48,165 nt of DNA from B2-G16 sp964528085 (GTDB taxonomy: Bacteria > Bipolaricaulota > Bipolaricaulia > UBA7950 > UBA9294): assembly GCA_964528085.1 (NCBI GenBank), contig CAZGRE010000005.1:1-48165 (forward strand), written 5' to 3'. Position numbers and translations under genes: made by a program. The notes below the pieces were generated by a model that searched no databases, was not told where the DNA came from, and saw only the letters and a program-made list of their open reading frames with translations. Within the stretch, counting starts at the first letter, position 1. Each line of letters opens with the position of its first letter. Below, in pieces: positions 15,937 through 23,604 of the stretch.

Positions 15937-16191
15937 CTATTGATCCCCTCCCACGAGGGAATCATGGATCCTGAATACCGCCATGATCAGCTCGCAGGCG
16001 ACGCGGACGGCGATCGGGCCGACGAACAGGACGATCAGGCCGCTCACGATCCCGATCCCCCCTCCGAACGCCCCGGCCGAGGCGGCAATAAGGGTGATCC
16101 CGCGGATCACGCAGACCGCGACGCCTATCCAGAAGATGATCTGGATCACAACCGGGGTGATGAACCTGCGGAACGTCAGGTACTCATGCAT
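15937..16191 (-). CDS. DUF4282-family small membrane protein
   Basis: An 84-residue protein starting MHEYLTFRRFITPVV, the conserved start of DUF4282 proteins. Two transmembrane segments are visible: about residues 12-36 (VVIQIIFWIGVAVCVIRGITLI) and 44-66 (GIGIVSGLIVLFVGPIAVRVACE). ATG 16191 is preferred because AAGGAGG lies 9 bases upstream; longer in-frame starts have no such site. Function unknown. It precedes the marR operon on the same strand, but that operon has its own promoter. Confidence 0.8.
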   Translation of the reverse strand: MHEYLTFRRFITPVVIQIIFWIGVAVCVIRGITLIAASAGAFGGGIGIVSGLIVLFVGPIAVRVACELIMAVFRIHDSLVGGDQ

Positions 16192-16265
16192 CGTAGCATC
16201 CTCCTTGATCTTCATCTCTGGAAGCGAACGTACAGGAAACAGAGCCGCCCGCCAAGGCGAGATAC

Positions 16266-16294
16266 CTTTCAATGATCGGCTTCTTCGGCATAAT
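16266..16294 (+). promoter_or_regulatory. Promoter of a probably leaderless MFS transcript
   Basis: CTTTCA (weak -35), 17 bp, CATAAT (five of six for -10). Seven bases separate the -10 from ATG 16302, placing transcription start on the A of the start codon. The MFS gene has no Shine-Dalgarno, which agrees with a leaderless message. Confidence 0.5.
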
Positions 16295-16301
16295 CTAGAT
16301 C

Positions 16302-17549
16302 ATGGCGTTCCCGAAGGATCTCATGTACCGGAAGTTCCAGCTGTACGGGTTCCTGAAGAACCTACGCTTCTTCGACCCGTTCATCATCCTCTTCTTCCGG
16401 GAGATGGGCCTCTCCTTCCTCCAGATCGGGATCCTCTACTCGATCCGCGAGATATCGACGAACATCCTCGAGATACCGACCGGGGTGATCGCCGATTCGT
16501 TCGGGAGGAGGAAGGCGATGCTCCTCTCGTTCTCCTCTTACCTTCTCTCGTTTCTCCTCTTCTATGCGTTCCATCACTTCTGGGTCTACTCCCTGGCGAT
16601 GGTCGCGTTCGCGTTCGGTGAGACGTTTAGATCCGGGACGCACAAGGCGATGATCCTCGAGTACCTGAGGATGAAGGGGATGGAGGGCGAGAAGGTATCC
16701 TACTACGGCCACACCCGCGCCGCCTCCCAGTTCGGCTCGGCGATCGCCGCCCTGATCGCCGCCTCCCTCGTCTTCTACGCCGGGAGCTTCCGGATCGTCT
16801 TCCTCGCATCGACCGTCCCCTACGTCCTCGCCCTCGCCCTCCTCGCCTCCTATCCGCGGGAGCTCGACGGGAAGGGCGCTCCGATCGGCCGCAGAGGGAT
16901 CTCCCGGCTGATCGAAACGGGAAGGGAATTCATCGCGTTTTTAAGAGACCCGCCCCTCCTCCGCGGCCTGTTCTCGAGCGCCGCCTTCGACGCCGCGTTC
17001 AAATCGACGAAGGACTACCTCCAGCCGATCCTGAAATCGCAGGCCTTGGCGATACCGATCCTCCTCTCCCTCGACGGGAACCGGCGGGTGGCGATCGTCG
17101 TCGGGGGACTTTACTTTCTGATCTACATCGCCACGAGCTTCGCCTCATCCCGCGCCGGCGCGTTGGAGAGGCGTCTCCCCTCCCTCTCGCACGCGGTGAA
17201 CATCACCTATCTGATCGGCCTCGGCCTCCTTGCGGGCGCCGGTGCTGCGGCATGGGGAGGGATCCCCGGGATAGCGATCGCCGCCTACCTGGGCGTCTAC
17301 GCCCTCCAGAACGTCCGCCGGCCGCTCATCGTCGGCTACCTATCCGAGCGGATGCCGCACCGGACGATGGCGACCGGGCTCTCGGTCGAGTCGCAGCTGA
17401 AGACGATCCTGATGGCGGCCCTCGCCCCGCTGATCGGCCTCCTCGCCGATCGGCTGGGGGTCGGACCGGCGATCGGGATAATCGCGATCGGAGGGATATC
17501 CCTGATCCCGCTCGTCTCGGTCAGGGAAAAAGATGGCGATCAAGGATAA
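16302..17549 (+). CDS. Major facilitator superfamily transporter
   Basis: A 415-residue, very hydrophobic protein with about twelve transmembrane segments. The MFS loop 2-3 signature is visible as GVIADSFGRRKAMLLS near residues 64-80, and a related GLLADRLG occurs in the second half near residue 380, as expected from the internal duplication. MFS carriers move small solutes or drugs using ion gradients; the substrate cannot be read from the sequence. The N terminus MAFPKDLMYRKFQLYGFLKNLRFF is amphipathic. The 3' end overlaps the macrodomain gene by 17 bp, so the two are probably cotranscribed. Confidence 0.88.
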   Translation: MAFPKDLMYRKFQLYGFLKNLRFFDPFIILFFREMGLSFLQIGILYSIREISTNILEIPTGVIADSFGRRKAMLLSFSSYLLSFLLFYAFHHFWVYSLAMVAFAFGETFRSGTHKAMILEYLRMKGMEGEKVSYYGHTRAASQFGSAIAALIAASLVFYAGSFRIVFLASTVPYVLALALLASYPRELDGKGAPIGRRGISRLIETGREFIAFLRDPPLLRGLFSSAAFDAAFKSTKDYLQPILKSQALAIPILLSLDGNRRVAIVVGGLYFLIYIATSFASSRAGALERRLPSLSHAVNITYLIGLGLLAGAGAAAWGGIPGIAIAAYLGVYALQNVRRPLIVGYLSERMPHRTMATGLSVESQLKTILMAALAPLIGLLADRLGVGPAIGIIAIGGISLIPLVSVREKDGDQG

Positions 17550-18069
17550 AATCGAGATCAGGCTCGCCGATATAACGCACCTGGATGTCGATGCGATCGT
17601 GAATGCGGCGAACGAGTCCCTCCTCGGCGGGGGCGGGGTCGACGGGGCGATCCATCGGGCCGCCGGGCCGGAGCTCCTCAAGCGATGCCGGTCGATCCCT
17701 GAGGTGAGGCCGAACGTCCGCTGCCCGACCGGGGAGGCGAGGATCACCCCGGGCTACCGACTAGCGGCGCGGTACGTGATCCACACCGTCGGTCCAAGAT
17801 GGCGCGGTGGTGGCCACGGAGAGGGAAAGCTCCTCGCCTCGTGCTACCGAAGCTCGCTTGAGCTCGCCCGCGAGCACGGAATCGGCTCGATCGCGTTTCC
17901 CGCGATAAGCTGCGGAGCGTATAGATTTCCGATCGATGAGGCGTGCAAAATCGCAATGAGCGAGACGGCCTCGTTCCTCGAGCGCTTCAAGATCCCTGAG
18001 CGGGTGATATTCGCCGCGTTCTCGGATCCGATCCTATCCGCCCTCCGCTTAGCCCACGAGGACCTCTAG
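17533..18069 (+). CDS. Macrodomain protein (ADP-ribose/O-acetyl-ADP-ribose hydrolase type)
   Basis: A 178-residue single macrodomain of the MacroD/YmdB type. Diagnostic features are DITHLDVDAIVNAANESLLGGGGVDGAIHRAAG at about residues 13-45 (Asn and Asp that position the distal ribose), the phosphate loop GEARITPGY, YVIHTVGP, and the second loop FPAISCGAYRFP near residues 119-130. The family removes ADP-ribose from proteins or nucleic acids, or deacetylates O-acetyl-ADP-ribose. The start lies inside the end of the MFS gene. It converges with and overlaps the aminotransferase gene by 21 bp. Confidence 0.93.
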   Translation: MAIKDKIEIRLADITHLDVDAIVNAANESLLGGGGVDGAIHRAAGPELLKRCRSIPEVRPNVRCPTGEARITPGYRLAARYVIHTVGPRWRGGGHGEGKLLASCYRSSLELAREHGIGSIAFPAISCGAYRFPIDEACKIAMSETASFLERFKIPERVIFAAFSDPILSALRLAHEDL

Positions 18070-19149
18070 TCCGGCGAGGAGTCGCTTGTTCTCGGATCTC
18101 GTCCCGACCGAGATTCGAAGGTGCTCGGGTAGGTCGTACCCGGTGCACGGGCGGACGATCACTCCTTGCCTTAGGAGCCCCTCCTGGACCGCGGCGGCAT
18201 CCGGCCCGACCCGGACGAGGATGAAATTGGTGTGGCTCCTTGCGTACTCAAGCCCGAGACGATCGAGCCCCTGATAGAGGAACTCCCGCTCCCTCCTGTT
18301 CGCCTCGACCGACCGGCGGAGGAAGCCCTCGTCGGCGAGGGCGGCGATCCCCCCTGCCTGGGCGAGGGAGTTCACCGAGAACGGCGGCTTCACCTTGAAC
18401 AGGGGGGAGATCAGGTCCGGATCGCCGAACGCGTACCCGAGCCTGATCCCGGCGAGGCCGTAGACCTTGGAGAAGGTGCGAAGGACGATGATGTTTTCCC
18501 GCCCCTCCCTGATGTAGGAGAGGGTGTCCGGATAGTCGGGGGAGTCGACCATCTCGTAGTAGGCCTCATCGAAGACGATAAGGACCCTGGCGGGGACGGA
18601 ATCGAGGAACCGCTCGACCTCCTTCCGTGTGACGATCGTCCCGGTCGGGTTGTTCGGGTTGCAGACGTAGACGATCTTCGTCGATCGATCGACCGCCTCC
18701 GCCATCGCAGGAAGGTTGATCCTGTAGCCCGAAGCGAGCTCCGTCTTCACGAGCCTTGCCCGCATCGCGTGGGCGTAGATATCGTACATCGGAAACGAGG
18801 AGCGGCTGACGATCACCGCATCTCCCTGATCGAGGTAGGCGAGGGAGATCTGAAGGATCAGGCCGTCGGCGCCGTTCCCAACGGCGATCGAATCGATCGG
18901 GATGGAGAATTTATCGGACAGCGCCTTCCGCAGCTCGTAGCTCGCCCCGTCCGGGTAGAGGTTCAGCCCGGGGATCGACCGGCGGATCGCCCCCTCCGCC
19001 AGCGGGGATACGCCGAGCGGGTTCTCGTTCGAGGCGAGCTTGATCACATCGTCGAGCCCGTATGAGCGCTTCACCTCGTCTATCGGCCTTCCCGGAACGT
19101 ACGGCCTTATCCTCTCAAGCCCTGACTGCGGTCGCGGCGGACGGTCCAT
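18049..19149 (-). CDS. hisC: Histidinol-phosphate/aromatic aminotransferase (HisC-like)
   Basis: A 366-residue class I/II PLP aminotransferase. ASNENPLG near the N terminus, CNPNNPTG, FDEAY and the PLP-Lys motif TFSKVYGLAGIRLGY are present. By sequence it is HisC-like, but HisC-type enzymes often also act on phenylalanine, tyrosine or tryptophan. It is the last gene of the ten-gene operon with iorAB and the acyl-CoA synthetase and there are no other histidine genes here, so a catabolic aromatic aminotransferase is equally likely. ATG 19149 follows GGAGG by six bases; an ATG six bases further upstream overlaps the synthetase stop. Confidence 0.85.
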   Translation of the reverse strand: MDRPPRPQSGLERIRPYVPGRPIDEVKRSYGLDDVIKLASNENPLGVSPLAEGAIRRSIPGLNLYPDGASYELRKALSDKFSIPIDSIAVGNGADGLILQISLAYLDQGDAVIVSRSSFPMYDIYAHAMRARLVKTELASGYRINLPAMAEAVDRSTKIVYVCNPNNPTGTIVTRKEVERFLDSVPARVLIVFDEAYYEMVDSPDYPDTLSYIREGRENIIVLRTFSKVYGLAGIRLGYAFGDPDLISPLFKVKPPFSVNSLAQAGGIAALADEGFLRRSVEANRREREFLYQGLDRLGLEYARSHTNFILVRVGPDAAAVQEGLLRQGVIVRPCTGYDLPEHLRISVGTRSENKRLLAGLEVLVG

Positions 19150-19151
19150 CG

Positions 19152-21176
19152 TCATCCTCCTTTCCGGATGATCCGTGCATCCCCGATCAAGGCGCCTTCC
19201 TCGAGCGCGAAGACCGGGTTTAGGTCAATCTCTGTGATATTAGGGTATTTAAATATTATCTGTGATACATCGGCAACGAGGCGGGCGAGCGCCGGAATGT
19301 CGGCCGGGGGCCTCCCGCGGGCCCCGCGGAGGAGACCTCCGGCGCGGAGCTCTCCTATCATCCTGAGGGCCTCCTCCTCCCCGATCGGACAGATCCTGAA
19401 CGTCACATCGCGAAGGACCTCGGTGTAGATCCCACCGAGGCCGACGGCGATCACCGGGCCGAACTTCGGATCGCGGGAGGAACCGACCAAGACCTCGACC
19501 CCCCCTTCGATCTGGGGGAGGACGAGTACACCGACGAAGCCCCTCCCCCCGATCCTCTTCAGCCGGGCGAACCCCTCCCGCACCCGGTCGTCCCCGGATA
19601 TTCCCAGGATCACCCCGCCGAGCTCGCTCTTATGGACGATTCCGGCCGAGACGACCTTCATCACGACCGGATAACCGATCCTCCGTGCGGCATCGACCGC
19701 CTGATCGGCGGAGCGGACGAGCTCCCTCTCAGGGACGGGAAGACCGAGCCGCTCGAGGAGGTCAAGCCCATCCGGCTCTAGGAGCGGGCCCTCGCCGGGG
19801 ATTTCGCCCTCCGGTTCAACCGGGGCTGTCGACTCGATATCCCCCTTCCGCTCCTCGTAGGCGGCCATCCGGGAGATGACCTCGACCGCCCGCTCGCCGG
19901 TGGCGAAGTTGGGGACGCCCCCTTCCTCGAGGATCGGGAGTGCAGATTCCACCGCCCGGCCGGCCATGAAGCAGGCGGCGATCGGCTTTTTCGCCCCCTT
20001 CGCCGCCGCGACGACGCCGCGGGCGATCGGAACGGGGTCGAGGTAGGCGGGGGAGACGTTCATCGCGATGGCGGCGTCGTACTCGTCGAGGACGGCTTCG
20101 AGGGCGAAACGGTACTCTTCCTTCCCCCCTTCGACCGTGAGATCGACCGGATTCAGGAGCGAGCAGATCGGGGGGAGCCCCTCAGCGAGCCTCCTCTTCA
20201 GCCGGTCGCTCGTGGGATCGACCGAAAGCCCGACCCCCTCGGCCCGATCGGCGGTGAGGACCCCAGGGCCGCCGGAGTTCGTCACGATCGCGAGCCTCCG
20301 GCCGCGGACCGGCCGAAGGTGAACGAACCCGCGGGAGAGGTCGAACATCTCCTCGACCGTGGCGACCCTGATCCCGCCGACCTGACGGATCGCAGCGTCG
20401 TATACAGCGTCCTCCCCGGCGAGGGATCCGGTGTGAGACAGGGTCGCCCTCCTCCCTGACGAGGACCTCCCCGCCTTGATCACGATGAGCGGCTTCTTCG
20501 CTGCGAGCCGGCGGGCAGACTCGATGAACCTCCTCCCGTCGGAGACCGTCTCGATGTACAGGCAGACGACGCGCGAATCAGGGTCCTCCCTCAGGTAGTC
20601 GAGGAAGTCGACCTCGGTCAGGTCGGCCCCGTTCCCGTAGCTTACAAACTTGGAGAACCCAACCCCTTGCTCCTCCGCCCAGGAGAGGACCGCCCCGCCG
20701 AGGGCCCCGCTCTGGGAGACGAACGCGACAGAGCCGGCCGGGGGGCGCGTCTCCAAGGTCGGATAAAGGGAGAAATGCGTATTCACGATCCCGGCGCAGT
20801 TCGGGCCGACGAGCCTGATCCCGTAGCTGCGTGCCAGCCGGACGATCTCCTCTTCACCTTCTTCGTTTCCGATCTCGGAGAACCCGGCGGTGATCACGAT
20901 CGCCGCCTTCACCCCGGCGCGGCCGGCGTCCTCGATCACCGAGGCAACCGTCTCTGCCGGGGAGGCGACGACGACGAGGTCGACCGGGGAATCGATCTTT
21001 CCGATCGATCGGAAGCCGGGGGCGCCCTCCTTCCCCTCCCCGCTCGGATTGACGGCGTAGACGTTGGGGTAGCCGCCGTCTAAAAGCTGGTCGATCAGGA
21101 CCGATCCGATCTTCCCTGGCTTGAGCGACCCGACGACGGCGACCCCGCGCGGCTCAAATAGACCCGTCAGGCTCAT
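19152..21176 (-). CDS. Acetate/acyl-CoA ligase, ADP-forming, fused alpha-beta
   Basis: A 674-residue fusion of both subunits of nucleotide diphosphate-forming acyl-CoA synthetase. The order is CoA-binding Rossmann domain (about 1-130), ligase-CoA domain with the phospho-His motif TLSHTGSLAG (about 135-440), then an ATP-grasp domain (about 460-670) with PVVMKVVS and GGIYTEVLRD. It converts acyl-CoA + ADP + Pi to acid + CoA + ATP, a substrate-level energy step in anaerobes. ATG 21176 overlaps the iorB stop as ATGA; an in-frame extension to 21233 lies inside iorB and is not used. Next to iorAB, arylacetyl-CoA or acetyl-CoA are likely substrates. Confidence 0.92.
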   Translation of the reverse strand: MSLTGLFEPRGVAVVGSLKPGKIGSVLIDQLLDGGYPNVYAVNPSGEGKEGAPGFRSIGKIDSPVDLVVVASPAETVASVIEDAGRAGVKAAIVITAGFSEIGNEEGEEEIVRLARSYGIRLVGPNCAGIVNTHFSLYPTLETRPPAGSVAFVSQSGALGGAVLSWAEEQGVGFSKFVSYGNGADLTEVDFLDYLREDPDSRVVCLYIETVSDGRRFIESARRLAAKKPLIVIKAGRSSSGRRATLSHTGSLAGEDAVYDAAIRQVGGIRVATVEEMFDLSRGFVHLRPVRGRRLAIVTNSGGPGVLTADRAEGVGLSVDPTSDRLKRRLAEGLPPICSLLNPVDLTVEGGKEEYRFALEAVLDEYDAAIAMNVSPAYLDPVPIARGVVAAAKGAKKPIAACFMAGRAVESALPILEEGGVPNFATGERAVEVISRMAAYEERKGDIESTAPVEPEGEIPGEGPLLEPDGLDLLERLGLPVPERELVRSADQAVDAARRIGYPVVMKVVSAGIVHKSELGGVILGISGDDRVREGFARLKRIGGRGFVGVLVLPQIEGGVEVLVGSSRDPKFGPVIAVGLGGIYTEVLRDVTFRICPIGEEEALRMIGELRAGGLLRGARGRPPADIPALARLVADVSQIIFKYPNITEIDLNPVFALEEGALIGDARIIRKGG

Positions 21177-21760
21177 GACCTCATCCGGCCGGCGCGGAAG
21201 GCGGTCAGGTTCGCCTCGGCCCTCCCCGGCCATCGCGCCGAGATCGCCTCCTCGATCAGGGCGGGGTCGAGGACCTCTCGGAGGGAGGGGATACCGGCGG
21301 CGACGCCGAGGAGATAGACGTTCGCCGGGACCTTCCTTCCGTTCAGATCTGGCCTCTCGTTCGGATCGACGATCAGCACCCCCCCTGCCGAGCGGCGGAT
21401 CGCACCGATCACTGCATCGCGGTCGGGGTAGTCGTCCCGCCCGAGGAGGACCCCGGTCGGGAAGAGGACCTCGTCGTAGAGGATGAACGTCCCGTCTTCC
21501 TTCACGTAGGGGATCCCTTTCAGGGCCTCGGAGCGCTCCATCGCGATCACGATATCCGCCCCGCGGGGGGGGATCCGCATCCCGGCGCGATCGAGGCCGA
21601 TCCTCACCTCACCCTTGACGAACCCTCCCCGCTGCGCCATCCCCTTCGTCGGACAGAACGAGACGGGGATCCCGCTAGAGGAGGCGGCGCGGACGAGGAG
21701 ATCCCCGATCGTCAACACCCCCTGCCCGCCGATGCCGATCAGGACGATATCGCAGCTCAT
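21173..21760 (-). CDS. iorB: Indolepyruvate:ferredoxin oxidoreductase, beta subunit
   Basis: A 195-residue gamma-type 2-oxoacid oxidoreductase subunit. It begins MSCDIVLIGIGGQGVLTIGDLL, the glycine-rich start of the family, and contains PTKGMAQRGGFVKGEVRIG, typical of IorB. ATG 21760 follows GAGGGGGAGAG and overlaps the iorA stop as ATGA; the longer open frame upstream is inside iorA. With IorA it oxidatively decarboxylates aryl-2-oxo acids to aryl-acetyl-CoA while reducing ferredoxin. Confidence 0.93.
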   Translation of the reverse strand: MSCDIVLIGIGGQGVLTIGDLLVRAASSSGIPVSFCPTKGMAQRGGFVKGEVRIGLDRAGMRIPPRGADIVIAMERSEALKGIPYVKEDGTFILYDEVLFPTGVLLGRDDYPDRDAVIGAIRRSAGGVLIVDPNERPDLNGRKVPANVYLLGVAAGIPSLREVLDPALIEEAISARWPGRAEANLTAFRAGRMRS

Positions 21761-23604
21761 CTCTCCCCCTCGTTCAAAACGAGCGCTCCGGTCGGGCATA
21801 CGGCGGCGCAGAGGCCGCAGCCGTTGCACTGTGAATCGTCGATATCGATCGACCCCTCACCGATCGATATCGCCGGGCAGCCGGTCACCTCAAGGCAGCG
21901 GTTGCACAGGATGCACTTATCCGGATCGAACTTGAGCCTATCAGCTAGGATCCCCCTCCTCCTCGCCTGGATCGCGCACTCCCTCCGGGCGAGGACGACG
22001 TTCACCCCCCCATCACGAAGGGAGGACTCTATCGCCGCTGTCGTCTCCGCGATGTCGTACGGATCGACGATCGTCAGCCGATCGACCCCGAGGCCGCGGA
22101 TCACACCGGCGAGGTCGACCCTCCGGCCGGCCGGCTGGAACTCCTCGTCGGTCGCGGGGTTCACCTGCATCCCGGTCATGCTCGTCCAGCCGTTGTCCAT
22201 CACGATCAGGGTGAGCGGAACCCGGTGCTGGACCGCGTTGATCAGCCCGGGGATCCCGGCGTGGAAGAAGGTCGAATCCCCGATCGTCGCGATCACCGGG
22301 GTCCTCACCCCGGCGTGGACGTACCCCTGGGCGAGGCTGACGCTCGTCCCCATCGAGACCTCGTTCCACAGGATCTCAAACGGGGGGTTGATCCCGAGGA
22401 TCGTGCACCCAATGTCGCCGGTGACCATCACCTCATCACGGGAGAACCCGGTCCTCTCGATCGCCCGGGCGATCGCCATGTACGTACCCCGATGCGGGCA
22501 GCCGGCGCAGACCGTGATCGGCCGCGGGGCGGGAGAGGGGAGCTTCGCGGCCGAGCCGCGATCCTCCTTGGGCTCCCTCCCAAGGGCCTCCGACAGGCCG
22601 GCCAGCACCTCGGGGAGGGCGTACTCGCCGATCCGAGGGAGGGTCGAGTCGAGCTTGCCGACGATCCTCCCGGAGAACCCTGACTCCCGCGCCTCGACGA
22701 TCAGCCGCTTCTCGAAGTGCGGCTCGAGCTCCTCGAGGACGAGGATCGCGGACGAGCGCGCAAGAAGCCCCCTCACCTCCTCCTTCGGGAACGGGTTCGT
22801 CGTCGTCGCATGGAGGATCGAGACCTGCGAGCCCGATACCCCGAGGCGGGCGAGCCCCTCGTTCAGATAGCGGTCGACCGGCCCGACGGCGACGATCCCG
22901 AGCCCGCCTTCATCTCCGAGATCGAGCCGGTTCAGCCCGAGCTCGCGGATGACCCGCTCCGCCTCGGCGAGCCGGGCGATAGAGCGGCGGTGCTGCTCCT
23001 GGCAGATTGCGGATCCGGCCTTGGTGAAGCGGAATACGTCCCGCTCGAGGATCGGCTCTCCCTCCTTGAGCGTCCCGTCCTCCTCGATCTCGACCGACTC
23101 GGCGCCGAGGGCGACCTCGGTCGTCAGCCGTATCATGACGATGGAACCAACCCTCTCTGAGAGTTCGAACGCCTCCTGGACGAGCCGGTAGGCCGCAGAC
23201 GGGGACGAAGGCTCGATGATCGGAAGATCGGAGATGATCGCAAACCCGCGGGTGTCCTGCTCCGCCATCCCGGCGCTCGCCCCGGGATCGTCGGCGACGT
23301 AGACGACGAGCCCCCCGTTCGTCCCGGAGTAGGCGACCGATATCACCGCATCGTAGGCGACGTTCAGCCCGGACATCTTCATCGTGCACAGCGCCCGTCG
23401 TCCGGCCCAGGCAGCACCGGTCGCGATCTCGAACGCGACCTTCTCGTTCACGCTCCACTCGACGTGCCTACCCGGGAGGTCTAAGCCGATGATCGAGCCG
23501 ATGCAACCGGTCGACGGGGTCCCGGGATACCCGGTGATCACGCTCGCCCCCGCCCTGAGGGCGCCGCGGGCGAGGGCCTCGTTCCCGGTCAGGATCCTCC
23601 TCAT
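21757..23604 (-). CDS. iorA: Indolepyruvate:ferredoxin oxidoreductase, alpha subunit
   Basis: A 615-residue subunit. The N-terminal pyrimidine-binding domain starts MRRILTGNEALARGALRAG with GYPGTPST and EWSVNEK. The central thiamine-diphosphate domain shows VCAGCPHRGTY, GDIGCTILG and GDSTFFHAGIPGL..DNGWTSMTG (metal-binding GDS..N). The C terminus carries two [4Fe-4S] motifs, CILCNRCLEVTGCP and CNGCGLCAAVCP. All are as in functional IorA. ATG 23604 overlaps the stop of the molybdenum hydroxylase by 1 bp (TGATG). The enzyme passes electrons from arylpyruvates to ferredoxin, normally in anaerobes. Confidence 0.95.
   Translation of the reverse strand: MRRILTGNEALARGALRAGASVITGYPGTPSTGCIGSIIGLDLPGRHVEWSVNEKVAFEIATGAAWAGRRALCTMKMSGLNVAYDAVISVAYSGTNGGLVVYVADDPGASAGMAEQDTRGFAIISDLPIIEPSSPSAAYRLVQEAFELSERVGSIVMIRLTTEVALGAESVEIEEDGTLKEGEPILERDVFRFTKAGSAICQEQHRRSIARLAEAERVIRELGLNRLDLGDEGGLGIVAVGPVDRYLNEGLARLGVSGSQVSILHATTTNPFPKEEVRGLLARSSAILVLEELEPHFEKRLIVEARESGFSGRIVGKLDSTLPRIGEYALPEVLAGLSEALGREPKEDRGSAAKLPSPAPRPITVCAGCPHRGTYMAIARAIERTGFSRDEVMVTGDIGCTILGINPPFEILWNEVSMGTSVSLAQGYVHAGVRTPVIATIGDSTFFHAGIPGLINAVQHRVPLTLIVMDNGWTSMTGMQVNPATDEEFQPAGRRVDLAGVIRGLGVDRLTIVDPYDIAETTAAIESSLRDGGVNVVLARRECAIQARRRGILADRLKFDPDKCILCNRCLEVTGCPAISIGEGSIDIDDSQCNGCGLCAAVCPTGALVLNEGER

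Noticed and set aside
18049..19149. Treating hisC as part of histidine synthesis
   Set aside because: No other his gene is nearby and it is coupled to iorAB and an acyl-CoA synthetase; specificity is left open although the HisC-like symbol is kept.
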